Shown: positions 18,241 to 30,291 of the stretch, piece by piece
How the letters are laid out: each line of letters opens with the position of its first letter
Position numbering within the stretch: the stretch's first letter is position 1
NCBI GenBank assembly: GCA_021803105.1
Contig: JAJZMC010000001.1
Location: forward strand, 42,640-106,639
DNA: 64,000 nt
Source of the DNA: a bacterium
GTDB taxonomy: Bacteria > Patescibacteriota > Saccharimonadia > Saccharimonadales > UBA4665
Direction of reading: 5' to 3'
Made by a program: the position numbers and the translations under genes
The notes under the pieces: model-generated
Databases searched by the model: none
Seen by the model: the letters and a program-made list of their open reading frames with translations, nothing else
Told to the model about the DNA's origin: nothing

Positions 18241-19093
18241 TTAATTTTAGTAAGTATTCACCATAACCAGATTTAATTAATGGTTCGGCTATAGTTTTAA
18301 GTTGATTTTTATTTATAAAACCTTGTTTATAGGCAATCTCTTCAACGCAACCAATTTTAAGTCCAGTTCTTTTTTCGATTACTCTAATGTATTCGCTGGC
18401 ATCATTCATTGATTCAAATGTTCCGGTATCAAGCCAGGCTGAACCACGACTCATAATTTGGACTTTAAGGTTTCCTTGTTTTAGGTAGACTTCATTTACT
18501 GAAGTAATCTCTAATTCACCTCGATCACTCGGCTTAATATTTTTAGCAATCTCGATGACATCATTATCGTAAAAATAAAGCCCAGTAATAGCGTAATTAG
18601 ATTTTGGTTTAATTGGTTTTTCTTCAATTGATACAACTTTTTTGTTTTTATCAAACTCAACGTTGCCGTACCTTTCTGGATCTGAAACCTGATAGGCGAA
18701 TATAATACTACCATCTGGGTTATTACAAGATTTTAATTTATGACCAAAATCTTCTCCATAAAATATATTATCTCCTAGTATTAAAGCAACCTTGTCTTTA
18801 CCAATAAAATTTTCTCCAATAATAAAAGCTTGAGCTAATCCTTCTGGTTTGGGCTGGACTGCATAATTTAAATTTATACCTATAGCAGAACCATCACCCA
18901 GTAATCTTTTAAATTGTTCTTGATCGTGTGGAGTAGTGATTATTAAGATATCCTTAATCCCAGCTAGCATCAGGGTACTTAATGGATAATAAATCATTGG
19001 TTTGTCATAAATTGGTATTAGTTGTTTAGATATAGCTTTAGTAATAGGGTAAAGTCGACTACCAGAACCACCGGCTAAAATAATGCCTTTCAT
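18233..19093 (-). CDS. rmlA: Glucose-1-phosphate thymidylyltransferase
   Basis: 286 residues, full length for Rml[24 protein letters not shown] at the N-terminus carries the nucleotidyl-transfer signature; [31 protein letters not shown] and [15 protein letters not shown] are characteristic. It makes dTDP-glucose from dTTP and glucose-1-phosphate, the first step of dTDP-L-rhamnose synthesis. It overlaps rmlD by 4 bases in an ATGA arrangement, so the operon order is B-C-C-D-A. Confidence 0.95.
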   Translation of the reverse strand: MKGIILAGGSGSRLYPITKAISKQLIPIYDKPMIYYPLSTLMLAGIKDILIITTPHDQEQFKRLLGDGSAIGINLNYAVQPKPEGLAQAFIIGENFIGKDKVALILGDNIFYGEDFGHKLKSCNNPDGSIIFAYQVSDPERYGNVEFDKNKKVVSIEEKPIKPKSNYAITGLYFYDNDVIEIAKNIKPSDRGELEITSVNEVYLKQGNLKVQIMSRGSAWLDTGTFESMNDASEYIRVIEKRTGLKIGCVEEIAYKQGFINKNQLKTIAEPLIKSGYGEYLLKLIA

Positions 19094-19947
19094 TTAGCGT
19101 TTTCCTGTTTAATATAACTTAGTAAGTCGTCATGCCATGTATTAGACTTAAAACCTGTGTTATGTATTTTAGTTAAATCTAGGGTACTGTTTAGTGGACG
19201 AGGTGCAACGCCGGGTTTATCTTTAAAATATTCGGCAGTTGTTGTGTCGGTTACTTTTAAATTAACATTTGCTAGTTTAAAAATAGTACGAGTGATATCA
19301 GACCAGCTGGTTGACTCACCAGTATTGCTAACGTTATACGTACCATAGGATGGGTTATTTTCTAGTAAATGATCAATTGCCCTAACTAGTTCACTTGTAA
19401 ATGTTAGCCGACCAATTTGATCTGAAACAACTTTAGGTTCAATATTTTTTGAAGCTAATTCTAGCATTGTTTTTACAAAATTTTTGCCTTGTCCGATTAC
19501 CCAGCTAGTTCGAAGAGTATATTGTTTTGATGTTAGGCTAACTGCAATGTCACCAGCAGCTTTACTTTGACCGTAAACATTTAATGGTGAAAAGGTTTCG
19601 TTTTCTAAATGATTTTCTTCAACTCCATCAAAAACATAATCTGTTGATATATGTATTAGTGTTAAATTATGTTTGGTAGCAATATTAGCTAAATTTCTTG
19701 GTCCACTTGCGTTGACTTGCCAAGCTATTTTTCTACCAGTGGTAGTTTCAGCACCATCTACATTAGTATAGGCAGCAGCATTAATAATAGTTAAGAAATT
19801 TTGCCAGTTAATTGTTTTTTGAAGATTTGATAAGTTCGTGATGTCTAGTTCATTAGAATTCAACGCAGTAGCTAAAGGGTATTTTTCTTTTAATGCACTG
19901 CCAAGCTGACCATTAGCACCAATGATTAATAATTTAGATTCATCCAT
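19090..19947 (-). CDS. rmlD: dTDP-4-dehydrorhamnose reductase
   Basis: 285 residues. [10 protein letters not shown] near residue 9 binds [15 protein letters not shown] and YGQSKAAGD are the family Ser/Tyr-Lys motifs, and [16 protein letters not shown] is the conserved C-terminal substrate region. It catalyses the final reduction to dTDP-L-rhamnose. The gene overlaps rmlC (19940) by 8 bases and rmlA by 4, consistent with a tightly coupled operon. Confidence 0.95.
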   Translation of the reverse strand: MDESKLLIIGANGQLGSALKEKYPLATALNSNELDITNLSNLQKTINWQNFLTIINAAAYTNVDGAETTTGRKIAWQVNASGPRNLANIATKHNLTLIHISTDYVFDGVEENHLENETFSPLNVYGQSKAAGDIAVSLTSKQYTLRTSWVIGQGKNFVKTMLELASKNIEPKVVSDQIGRLTFTSELVRAIDHLLENNPSYGTYNVSNTGESTSWSDITRTIFKLANVNLKVTDTTTAEYFKDKPGVAPRPLNSTLDLTKIHNTGFKSNTWHDDLLSYIKQENAK

Positions 19948-20520
19948 TGTTTTTAGCTAACTCAATCATTAATTGGGCAATTGTTGGATGATGTTTGTCT
20001 TTATCAGAAACTATAGCTTTTTCTTGTGGTATTGGCCAGTTAATTGCTACATCAGGGTCAAATAAATTTAAGAAGGTGTATTTTGTTGTTGGTGACCAAT
20101 AATCGTTAACAAGATAGGTATAAGTTATGTCTTTTTCTAACGTTTGATATCCATTAGCGACACCACGTGGCACGAAAACAGCTTTACCAGGATTAATTTC
20201 AATAGTTAAACTTTTTCCAAAGCCATCTCCTAGTCTTAAATCAACCCAAGCTCCAAAAACGACTCCATTAGCGACTGATATGAATTTATCCCAAGGTTCA
20301 GCATGTAATCCTCTAGTTACACCCATTTCTTTATTATAAGAAAAATTATTTTGAACTGGCACGAAATGAGGTAATCCTGCTTTTTCCATTTTTTCTTGTT
20401 GATAGTTTTCTTTAAACCAACCTCTATTGTCTCCATTCACTATTAAATCTATTTCGTATAAACCGGTAATACTTGTTGTCTTTACGGTTAATTCTTGATA
20501 ATTATTTGGATTAAATTCAC

Positions 20521-20524
<4 letters not shown>
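19940..20524 (-). CDS. rmlC: dTDP-4-dehydrorhamnose 3,5-epimerase, copy 1
   Basis: 194-residue cupin. Key family elements: WFKENYQQEKM, GVTRGLHAEPWDKFISV with the catalytic His in RGLHAEPW, AWVDLR, GKAVFVPRGVANGYQTL and SDKDKHHPT. It epimerises C3 and C5 of the 4-keto intermediate. It starts in an ATGA overlap with a second rmlC copy upstream; the two share long identical DNA stretches (see findings). This copy retains YTYLVNDYWSP, which contains the usual Tyr of the active site. Confidence 0.9.
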
Positions 20525-22114
<1,590 letters not shown>

Positions 22115-22248
22115 TCATTATCATTTAGATAAAATCGAGAGAGGTGATTAATTAGATGTTTTGCGTTCCATTTTTTATTTGATGTTATAATGAAATCAAA
22201 ATGATGGTGGGTATAATATTTAAATTTTAGATAGGAGCCTTAAACATC

Positions 22249-23847
22249 ATGGAAATTAATCCATACTTAGATAAGAAGAATAACTTATCGATTATAACAC
22301 CTGAGGGACATAATCGTCTTAGTCAATTGGTTACAGATACAGTTGGTCCGGTTTATGCTTTTTATGATCAAGTTTCACCTAAAATTATTGCTGCCGCTAT
22401 GGCACGTTTATCACGAAGAGGTAGTGACTTACGTGAAATAATTTTGGATGAGTTTACTTTATCAAGTGATGAAAGTGCCGATAGTTTAATACAAAGAGTA
22501 GTGACTGCATATGGTGATGACTCAGTTCAGCAACTTGTCGGACAACATTTAGTAGTAGAAAATGCTTCGAACTTACTTACAAAAAAACTTGAGTGGGGTA
22601 GATTTGGTGCTTATTTAGAACAGTCTACTCGATATATTTTTTTTGACGAATTAGATCAAGAAGGAAAATACAAATATTTTGTACCAGAAGATCTAAGTGA
22701 AGATAGTAAAATGAAATATACTGAAACTCTCGATCAAATTTTTGAAACATATTCTAAGATGGTAAGAGATCTTACTGATTTTGTGAGAATCAAACATAAA
22801 GAACCTGATACTCCTGAAGAGAGAATAGCTTGGAGGGCAGCAACCAGAGCGCAGGCCTGTGATTCAATACGAGCTGTTTTGCCAGTTGCAACAAAATCAA
22901 CTGTTGGAATTTTTGCTTCTTCGCAAGCCATTGAAAATTTGGTTATTAGATTACTATCAGATAATTTGCTTGAAGCTCAGAAAGTAGGACATTGTGTTTT
23001 GCAAGAAGTCAGAAAAGTTATACCAGCATTTTATGAAAGGACAGACAAAATAGATCGAGGAACTGCCACTAGTGCATATTTATCTAATAAACGAGCTAGA
23101 ATTCAAGAACTAGCCTCAGATTTAGTTGATACTAAAGATGTTTCCAGTAGTTCTGTTGAATTATTGGATTTTTGGCCAGAAAATGAATTAGAGATTGTTC
23201 CTGATTTATTATTTTCAGAAAGTCAAATAAGTACCAAAGGTCTTAAGGCAGTCATAGCTCAATATTCTCAAGAAAAACAAATAGAAATCTTAAAGACTTA
23301 CATGGGTGAAAGATTAAATCGAAGACATCGTCCAGGTAGAGCCATGGAATTTCCACACTACAAATTTGAAATAACTGCTGATTATGGAACTTTTCGGGAT
23401 TTACAACGACATCGTGTTGTTGATGGATTTGAATGGCAACAGCTTACTATTAATAACGGTTATGATATACCAGAATTAGTTAAAGAAGCAGGTATGAGTG
23501 ATAGTTTTAATAAATGTTTTGAATTATCCGAAGGACTGGTTGAATATTTACAAACAAAAGGTTTAAATGAAACATCACAGTATGCAACTTTATTGGGTCA
23601 CAAAATGCGATACCGTTTTATGATTAATGCAAGAGAGGCATTTCATTTGTTAGAGTTACGAACATCTCCTCAAGGCCACCCAGGTTATAGAAAAATTGCT
23701 AAAACTATGTTTGACTTAATTTCTGAGAAACATCCAAATATTGCTGGATCAATGATTTTTGTAAATAAGGGTGAGGATCCAGAATTAACACGTTTGGCTG
23801 CTGAGCGGGCCACTCAGTATAAACTTAATAAATTAAAAAATATTTAG
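22249..23847 (+). CDS. thyX: Tandem-domain flavin-dependent thymidylate synthase
   Basis: 532 residues, about twice a normal ThyX (220-250), preceded by an AGGAG at 22231-22235. The N-terminal half has YGDDSVQQLVGQHLVVENAS and a motif ending EQSTRY (124-129) but WGR replaces the usual RHR. The C-terminal half keeps RHR-like segments RRHRPGRAMEF (about 357-367) and QRHRVVDGFEWQQL (about 386-399) without STRY. Known: fused ThyX proteins of this size occur in CPR bacteria. It makes dTMP from dUMP using FAD and folate. It is adjacent to the rml operon, which consumes dTTP. Confidence 0.9.
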   Translation: MEINPYLDKKNNLSIITPEGHNRLSQLVTDTVGPVYAFYDQVSPKIIAAAMARLSRRGSDLREIILDEFTLSSDESADSLIQRVVTAYGDDSVQQLVGQHLVVENASNLLTKKLEWGRFGAYLEQSTRYIFFDELDQEGKYKYFVPEDLSEDSKMKYTETLDQIFETYSKMVRDLTDFVRIKHKEPDTPEERIAWRAATRAQACDSIRAVLPVATKSTVGIFASSQAIENLVIRLLSDNLLEAQKVGHCVLQEVRKVIPAFYERTDKIDRGTATSAYLSNKRARIQELASDLVDTKDVSSSSVELLDFWPENELEIVPDLLFSESQISTKGLKAVIAQYSQEKQIEILKTYMGERLNRRHRPGRAMEFPHYKFEITADYGTFRDLQRHRVVDGFEWQQLTINNGYDIPELVKEAGMSDSFNKCFELSEGLVEYLQTKGLNETSQYATLLGHKMRYRFMINAREAFHLLELRTSPQGHPGYRKIAKTMFDLISEKHPNIAGSMIFVNKGEDPELTRLAAERATQYKLNKLKNI

Positions 23848-23931
23848 TAAATCAATCATAATAAAAAATCGTAGATAGATATTTTTATTTTATCTATAAA
23901 GGTTTTATGATTATTTGTTAATATTAATTAG

Positions 23932-24884
23932 ATGATTGTTTTAATTATTGCTGGCGGATCAGGTACTAGGCTTTGGCCGTTATCTATACCAGATTATCCG
24001 AAACATTTACTCAAAATAAATAATGATAAATATTCCTTACTTCAAAATACTTACCTTAGATCTAAAGAGATTAGCAATAAGATTTATGTTGTTTCAGAAG
24101 TTTCCCATATTAATTATGTTAAAGAATAGCTACCGCAATTAATGAGACTACGTGTTCATTTATATTGGTAGCCTGACAAACAGCTATATTGGCTGCTGAT
24201 CATTACATAAGAGATGTTAAGGGATTTAAGCATAGTTTTAAGTTAGCTGGTGAAACTTCTGTTAAAAATAAAAAAATTGTTTTAATCGGGGTTGAGCTCG
24301 ATTATTCTGCCACTGGTTTTGGGTATATTCAAAAAGGTGAACTTATAGATGATAATTTATCAGTTTTTAATGTTTCGTCTTTTAAAGAAAAACCAAATTA
24401 TCAAACAGCGTCAAAATATGTTAAAAGTGGTCAATATTTATGGAATTGTGGTTATTTTGTCGGATCAATAGCAGTCTTTGAAAGAGAAATGGAACAATAT
24501 TCTAAAAAATTATTTATTAATTACCAAACATTAAAAAATAACCATAACGAATCTTATCTTAATTTCGAAAATATTTCTATTGACTATGCTCTAATTGAAA
24601 AAGTTAAAGGTTTGTTGATAGTTTTAGCTTAATTTGATTGGAGGGACTTAGGATTGTTTTCCGATCTTGCTAAATCAGTCCAGTCAAATGAGTTAGGTAA
24701 CTATAATTCCGGACTGATTGAAATAGAAGACACATCTAATAGTTATATTCAGAATACTGAGAACAAACCACCAGCAGTTATTGGGCTGGATAATTATGTT
24801 ATTATAAATATACCAAATGGTATACTAGTAGCCAGAAAAGATTTATCACAAAAAGTAGGAGATCTTAGTAAAGGGTTTAGATAA
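23932..24884 (+). pseudogene. manC: Mannose-1-phosphate guanylyltransferase, inactivated
   Basis: Three open pieces in order resemble one ManC. The N-terminus has IIAGGSGTRLWPLS (23932-24126) and ends at an amber TAG where homologues have Gln in KEQLPQL. About 24130-24188 is scrambled and the frame shifts. From 24189 the second piece continues with AADHYI, FKEKPNY and YLWNCGYF until an in-frame TAA at 24630-24632 directly before FDWRDLG. The last piece carries on in the same frame to 24884. So there are two nonsense codons plus a frameshift/deletion. The downstream phosphomannomutase and GT4 remain intact, so GDP-mannose must come from another gene or is no longer made. Confidence 0.85.
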
Positions 24885-24888
24885 ATTT

Positions 24889-25644
24889 ATGAAAAAATTA
24901 ATAGCTTTTGATTTAGATGATACGTTAGCAGTTACTAAATCACCAATTAGTGATCAAATGTCAGAGGTGTTAGCTCGTCTAATAAATTATTATGAAATTT
25001 GTATTATTTCAGGTGGAAAATTTGAACAATTTAAAGAGCAAGTTATTAATCAACTTAAAATTACGGAAGATAAATTAACTAAATTTCATCTTATGCCAAC
25101 TTGTGGAACTCGTTATTATAAATATGATTTAATTAAAAAAGATTGGCAACTACTTTACTCTGAGGATTTAAGTGAGAAACAAAAAAAATTAATTATCGAA
25201 AATTTGAAACAAGCTGCTACTGAGTTAGGTTATTGGGAAGCAAAACCTTATGGAGAAATTATCGAAGATAGAGGTAGTCAAATTACATTCTCAGCTTTAG
25301 GTCAAGAAGCACCACCTGATAAAAAATATGCCTGGGATCCAGACAGTAAAAAACGGTTTGCAATAAAGGATTACATTGCTTCAAAGTTAGACGGATTAGA
25401 AATTAGGGTTGGTGGGTCAACTTCAATTGATATTACGTTAGCTGGTATCGATAAAGCCTATGGTATGGTAAAAATTATTGAAACACTTGGTATAAAAAAA
25501 TCTGATATTTTGTTTTTTGGTGATCGTTTACAACCAGGTGGAAATGATTATCCGGTTAAAATGTTTGGTATTGATTGTTTAGAAGTTAGTAGATGGCAAG
25601 ATACGGTTTTAGCTCTTGAAGCTATAATTCATGTTACTGAGTAG
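24889..25644 (+). CDS. Phosphomannomutase-like HAD-IIB enzyme
   Basis: 251 residues, close to the 246-residue eukaryotic-type PMM. FDLDDTLAVTKSPIS carries the nucleophile/acid-base DxD near residues 8-10, IISGGKFEQF is motif II, and LFFGDRLQPGGNDYPV is the metal-binding motif. W-rich EAKPYGEIIEDRGSQITFSALG is typical of the cap of PMM. It would convert mannose-6-phosphate to mannose-1-phosphate, the substrate of the broken manC just upstream. It starts 4 bases after the manC remnant and overlaps the convergent GT4 gene by 11 bases. Confidence 0.85.
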   Translation: MKKLIAFDLDDTLAVTKSPISDQMSEVLARLINYYEICIISGGKFEQFKEQVINQLKITEDKLTKFHLMPTCGTRYYKYDLIKKDWQLLYSEDLSEKQKKLIIENLKQAATELGYWEAKPYGEIIEDRGSQITFSALGQEAPPDKKYAWDPDSKKRFAIKDYIASKLDGLEIRVGGSTSIDITLAGIDKAYGMVKIIETLGIKKSDILFFGDRLQPGGNDYPVKMFGIDCLEVSRWQDTVLALEAIIHVTE

Positions 25645-26743
25645 TTACTTTGTTAATAAATGCTTCAAAATTTTTCTTAAAATTATTGGCTGAATAAACT
25701 TCGGCATTAGTTGATATTTGTTCATAATTAAAATTTTTCTTTAGCAGAGTTTCGATTGCTTCGGTTAGACTTTCAACTGTTTGTTTTTTAAAAAATAATC
25801 CGTTTTTACCGTCGTTAATATAATCAAGCGCTCCACCTTTTTGATAAGCTATAACTGGTGTACCGGCTGATAAGGCTTCAACAGCAACAATACCAAAATC
25901 ATCCATATTAGGCATAATAAAACCTAATGATGACTGAAAATGTTTAATAATTTCATTATCATTAACGTTAGTCAAAAAGGTAACGTTACGTTTAGCTATT
26001 TTTTCTAATCTTTTATGATCCGGACCATTACCAATAACAATTAATGGTATTTTGAGGTTGTTACAGGCTATAATTGCAAGATCGAATCTTTTATAAGGTG
26101 TTTGTCGACCAGCGATAATTAAGCCATGTCTAGGATCATTATTTTTGATTTTAAATCGATCATAATCGACTGGTGGAAATATAACTGTTGAATCTCTTCT
26201 ATAATATTTTTTGATCATATTTTGAGTATGAGTTGAATTAGCAATCATATAAGTTGGTCGTTTGGAGGCGATTTTATCCCATCTCTTAAGTGGTTCTATT
26301 AGAATTTTAAGACCGATTCTTGCTAGCCAATTAACTCCTAAGGGAAATCCAGGATTTTTTAAATATTCGTCAGGTCTTATCCAGTAATAGTGTGTCGGAG
26401 AATGGCAATAATTAATATGAATAGTTTTCTTGCCAGTGTGAATCCCTTTTGCTTCAGCTCCACTGCTAGAGATTACTAAGTCGTAATTACTTAAATCTAA
26501 GCGAGAAAAAGTCCAAGCTCTGAAAATCGGTAAAAATTTTTTCAAACTTTTTGGTAAATGTTGTAACCAAGTTGTTCTTATATCTGCATCATCAAACCAA
26601 TCTATATCTTCTCTGTCGTATTGGGAAGTATAGATTGGTGCTTTAGGGTATAGTCTATGTAGTTCTAGTACTACTCGTTCAGCTCCTCCAATACCCACTA
26701 ACCAATCACAGACGATTGCTATTTTTAGTTTATTTTTTACCAT
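25634..26743 (-). CDS. GT4 glycosyltransferase, mannosyltransferase-like
   Basis: 369 residues. N-terminal CDWLVGIGGAERVVLELHRLYP, then CHSPTHYYWIRPDEYL, and C-terminal GRQTPYKRFDLAI, GNGPDHKRLEKIA and PNMDDFGIVAVEALSAGTPVIAY, with the ExFGxxxxE-like pair replaced by DDFGIVAVEA. Known: such proteins often use GDP-mannose to add mannose near the lipid anchor. It follows the phosphoglycosyltransferase gene by 2 bases, so it probably adds the second sugar after initiation. Confidence 0.85.
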   Translation of the reverse strand: MVKNKLKIAIVCDWLVGIGGAERVVLELHRLYPKAPIYTSQYDREDIDWFDDADIRTTWLQHLPKSLKKFLPIFRAWTFSRLDLSNYDLVISSSGAEAKGIHTGKKTIHINYCHSPTHYYWIRPDEYLKNPGFPLGVNWLARIGLKILIEPLKRWDKIASKRPTYMIANSTHTQNMIKKYYRRDSTVIFPPVDYDRFKIKNNDPRHGLIIAGRQTPYKRFDLAIIACNNLKIPLIVIGNGPDHKRLEKIAKRNVTFLTNVNDNEIIKHFQSSLGFIMPNMDDFGIVAVEALSAGTPVIAYQKGGALDYINDGKNGLFFKKQTVESLTEAIETLLKKNFNYEQISTNAEVYSANNFKKNFEAFINKVTTQ

Positions 26744-26745
26744 GT

Positions 26746-28203
26746 TTATTTTGCTCCACGATGATCAATGATTATTATAACTGTTTTAAATAAAATTATT
26801 ATATCATTCCAGAAGCTCCAATTTTGGACATAATATAAATCTAATTTCCGTCTTTCTTCAAATGGAATGTCTCTTCTTCCTGATATAATAGCAAGACCTG
26901 TTATACCTGATTTAACACTTAGTATTAGGTTTTTTTTACCGAATTTTTCGAGTTCGTATGGTTCTAGTGGTCTAGGGCCGACTAAGCTTAGATCACCGAT
27001 AATAACGTTAATTAATTGGGGTAATTCATCCAGTGATGTTCTACGAAGAAATCGACCAAGTTTAGATATTCTTGGATCATTTTCTAAAAAATCACCATTG
27101 CTGCGATAGATTTTAGCTAGTTCCGGCCGACCCATTTTTGTAAAAGCATCTTCTGGAGACATTTTATTGTATTCTTTTAAAATTGTTCGAAATTTATAAA
27201 CTTTTATTTTACTACCAAATCTAGATAATCTAATTTGAGTAAATATTGGATCACCGTGATTAAGTACCAAAACTATAAGTATTAGAAGCATAATAGGCGA
27301 AAATATTATAAATAGTAAACTGGCCATAATAATGTCAAATAATCTTTTAATAACTCGTCCCCAACCAATTAAAGGTGTTTGATGGACGGCTATAATTGGT
27401 ATAGAGTGAAATAAATCGACTGTTATATTCCCCGTGAATAATTCATTGTTACCTGGAACGAAACGATAGGCAATATGATTTTCTTGAGCGAAAGTTAAGA
27501 TTTCATCATTACTTTCATTTTTAGAAAATAACTCAGTTTGAATAATAGTGTGTGTTTTATCGGCAGTTTTACTATTAATAAAATCATTAAAGTTACTAAA
27601 ATACTTAAAATTATTTAATTTTACGTTTGGTATTGTTGATCTAATAATACCGATAATTTTGTAACCAGTATCTGAACTATTACTTAGCAAATCAACTAAC
27701 AGGTCAGTAGATTTATTTTTTCCGATTATTACAACATTATTAATACCAAAATTAAATTTAAATAGTTGTTTTCTAATTATTCGAGCTAACGTTCGAAACA
27801 GTAATACAAAGAAAAAAGCTAACAAAAAGCCATAAAGGGTTACTATTCTAGCCGGAAAGATTGGTAATTTGTTAATGTATGAGTAAGAAATAACAAACAG
27901 TATACCTATAAAAGATCCAATTAATAATCTACCTATTTCACTAAACCTTTTTTCGAAAAATTGAGAGGAGTATAAGTTTAAAAGCGCAAAAATTAATATC
28001 CAAAAAGGCATAAGAGTTAAGAATATAAGTAAGTAAGTCTTAGCATGAATAGCAACGCTTATTGCTCTATGATCTAGGCTTACTCTTAAGATATAAGCAA
28101 CCGAAAAAGCGAAAACTAAAGCTAAAAAATCGCCGATAACTAAAAAAATATTAAAAATCAATAAACTATTATTTCGCATGTACTTTCTTGAGTTAGTAAT
28201 CAT
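26746..28203 (-). CDS. Polyprenyl-phosphate sugar-1-phosphate transferase (WbaP-like)
   Basis: 485 residues. Four N-terminal membrane helices (about 15-140), a central Rossmann-like domain with NNVVIIGKNKSTDLL, then the catalytic domain beginning KRLFDIIMASLLFIIFSP, with KVYKFRT, RRTSLDELPQLINVIIGD and SLVGPRPLEPYE. The Asp-Glu of the SLDELPQ segment is the catalytic dyad known for this family. It starts lipid-linked glycan assembly by moving a sugar phosphate to undecaprenyl phosphate. Confidence 0.95.
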   Translation of the reverse strand: MITNSRKYMRNNSLLIFNIFLVIGDFLALVFAFSVAYILRVSLDHRAISVAIHAKTYLLIFLTLMPFWILIFALLNLYSSQFFEKRFSEIGRLLIGSFIGILFVISYSYINKLPIFPARIVTLYGFLLAFFFVLLFRTLARIIRKQLFKFNFGINNVVIIGKNKSTDLLVDLLSNSSDTGYKIIGIIRSTIPNVKLNNFKYFSNFNDFINSKTADKTHTIIQTELFSKNESNDEILTFAQENHIAYRFVPGNNELFTGNITVDLFHSIPIIAVHQTPLIGWGRVIKRLFDIIMASLLFIIFSPIMLLILIVLVLNHGDPIFTQIRLSRFGSKIKVYKFRTILKEYNKMSPEDAFTKMGRPELAKIYRSNGDFLENDPRISKLGRFLRRTSLDELPQLINVIIGDLSLVGPRPLEPYELEKFGKKNLILSVKSGITGLAIISGRRDIPFEERRKLDLYYVQNWSFWNDIIILFKTVIIIIDHRGAK

Positions 28204-28268
28204 TATTATAACTTGAAATTAGCTTTTAAGATAATTTATCAAATTTTAGTTATAATGAAACTTATATT

Positions 28269-29579
28269 ATGAATCTAAACAAAATTAATCAAAAAACGAC
28301 CAGATTATTATATGTCGGTCTAATAATTATTTTTCTTACTATGCCGTTTTATGCTTTTATTACGATTTTTTTAAGCTCAATAGTTGGTCATTATACCCTA
28401 GTAAGACTTTATAAAGAAATAATAGTTTTAATCTTAACTATTGCTTCAATATATCTTTTAATTGTTGATGAGAAGCTTCGAAATTATTTATTTAGGAATC
28501 GTTTAATTTGGTTAATAGCTTTGTTTGCTTTTATAACATTACTTTGGGGATTTGTGGCATATATAGAACATGGTGTTTCTGCTAAAGCTATGAGTTATGG
28601 ATTTATTGTTGATCTTAGAACACTACTTATATTCGTTATTTGTTACTTATTTTCTTTTAAATTTAAAATTCCTGATAAAAAAATATCAAAATTGATTATT
28701 TACCCAGCTTTGGTTGTAATATTTTTTGCTATTTTGCAAATTTTTGTTTTACCAAATAATTTTTTGAGTCATTTCGGCTATAATTCTCATACTATTATGC
28801 CTTATCAAACAATTAATTCTAACAAGCATTATGTTCGTATTCTTTCTACTCTTCGGGGAGCCAATCCATTAGGTGCTTATTTGGTGATTCCAATTAGTCT
28901 TATGGCGGTTTTAATTTATAGTTTTAAACGTTGGGATCTTTTAGTTGTTAGTTTAATTATGGCTTTTGTAGCTCTTTTTTTTAGTTTCTCTAGGAGTGCT
29001 TGGATTGGAGTAATATTAGCATTAATTGTAGTATTTTACGTTAAATTGCCTTCTAATCTATGGCGTAAAAGAGCTTTATATACTGGCTTTATATTAGTAC
29101 TTCTTTTTCTAGTTAGTCTTTTTTTCTTACGTCATAATTCTATGTTCGATAATATCTTCTTTCATACTGCGAATAATTCAAAAGCAGTTTATAGCTCTAA
29201 TGCTGAACATGTCTCTGCTATAGAGGGCGGTATTCAACAATTAATCACTCAACCTTTAGGTAAGGGAACTGGAACAGCAGGACCAGCTTCTGTTTATAAT
29301 ATTGCACCCCCTAGAATAGCAGAAAATTTTTATATTCAAATAGGTCAGGAATTAGGTTGGCTTGGTCTAATTATTTATCTTTGGATTCAGTTTATTATAT
29401 TAAAAGAATTATGGCGTTTTAGAGATAATAAACTAGTTTTAGCTTTTTTGGCTAGTTTTATTGGTATTAGTTTTATTAATTTATTATCTTTTGCTTGGGC
29501 AGATGATACTATGGCTTATATTTTCTGGGGATTTACTGGCCTTATTATATCTAAGCAAAATTTGTTAGAAAAAAGATAA
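28269..29579 (+). CDS. O-antigen ligase/polymerase family membrane protein (WaaL/Wzy-like)
   Basis: 436 residues with about eleven membrane helices. The large loop contains TLRGANPLGAYL and, further on, SRSAWIG and GIQQLITQPLGKGTGTAGP, the pattern of the Wzy_C/O-antigen ligase family. It would polymerise or ligate the glycan outside the membrane. Transcribed divergently from the WbaP-like gene across a 65-bp gap. Confidence 0.8.
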   Translation: MNLNKINQKTTRLLYVGLIIIFLTMPFYAFITIFLSSIVGHYTLVRLYKEIIVLILTIASIYLLIVDEKLRNYLFRNRLIWLIALFAFITLLWGFVAYIEHGVSAKAMSYGFIVDLRTLLIFVICYLFSFKFKIPDKKISKLIIYPALVVIFFAILQIFVLPNNFLSHFGYNSHTIMPYQTINSNKHYVRILSTLRGANPLGAYLVIPISLMAVLIYSFKRWDLLVVSLIMAFVALFFSFSRSAWIGVILALIVVFYVKLPSNLWRKRALYTGFILVLLFLVSLFFLRHNSMFDNIFFHTANNSKAVYSSNAEHVSAIEGGIQQLITQPLGKGTGTAGPASVYNIAPPRIAENFYIQIGQELGWLGLIIYLWIQFIILKELWRFRDNKLVLAFLASFIGISFINLLSFAWADDTMAYIFWGFTGLIISKQNLLEKR

Positions 29580-29590
29580 TAAGTTAAGTG

Positions 29591-30250
29591 TTAATTTTCG
29601 ATTTGTCGCATGGTGTGAATGTTCGTGATTATGTAGGTAAAGTCTGAAATAGAATTATTAAAACCAAATTCGTAAGCTAATCCTAAAGCTTCATTGTTTA
29701 TATTATCAATCTTAGACTTTGAAATTCTATCAAATAAGTTAGAAACAGATGGAGCTACTTTGAGATATCGTATATAAATATCTGTATTTCGGTAAGCACT
29801 TAATGATAAAGCGCTTGTTGTATGTATTGATGTTTTTTGTAGGTCATGAACTAGGTCAATTTCAGAATCACTAAGAGGAAAAAAGGGTTTTGGTAGATTT
29901 ATTTTTTCTAATTTTTGATTGATGATTCTTTGTTGACGTAATAATTCAGTAATGCCAATAATACTGTATATACCATCTTTAACACCTAACAAATGTTTTA
30001 TCTCTTCTTCGGCAGTTAAATTTAGTTTACTAATATTGATTAAGGATGCAAAGCCAGCCAATCTAAATAAAGTTAATAAAGTTTCAGGATTGGGATTTGT
30101 TTCTTTAATTAATGATTTTAAAACAGTAAAAGCTGAATTAGGATTCAAACTGTCTAAATAAGCAGCTTCTTGATTGTTTGGTATTGGTAAACCTGATAAA
30201 AAAAGATTATTATTAGTTGGGATTTCAGGTTTATGGTAGTATTCATTCAC
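29591..30250 (-). CDS. Uncharacterised soluble helical protein
   Basis: 219 residues, no signal peptide or membrane helix, no family recognised. Predicted mostly helical, with alternating hydrophobic positions and an N-terminal segment rich in Asn and Pro. It is convergent with the ligase gene and divergent from the LexA-like gene with only 41 bases between start codons, so these two may share regulatory DNA. The ORF has codon use like its neighbours and looks real. Confidence 0.6.
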   Translation of the reverse strand: MNEYYHKPEIPTNNNLFLSGLPIPNNQEAAYLDSLNPNSAFTVLKSLIKETNPNPETLLTLFRLAGFASLINISKLNLTAEEEIKHLLGVKDGIYSIIGITELLRQQRIINQKLEKINLPKPFFPLSDSEIDLVHDLQKTSIHTTSALSLSAYRNTDIYIRYLKVAPSVSNLFDRISKSKIDNINNEALGLAYEFGFNNSISDFTYIITNIHTMRQIEN

Positions 30251-30291
30251 AATAAATTATAATACCATAAAATCATTAATTATACAAATAT

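Noticed and set aside
23932..24884. Stop codon reassignment as the reason for the broken manC
   Set aside because: The interruptions are TAG and TAA plus a frame change, while TGA, the codon reassigned in some CPR lineages, works as a normal stop in neighbouring genes.
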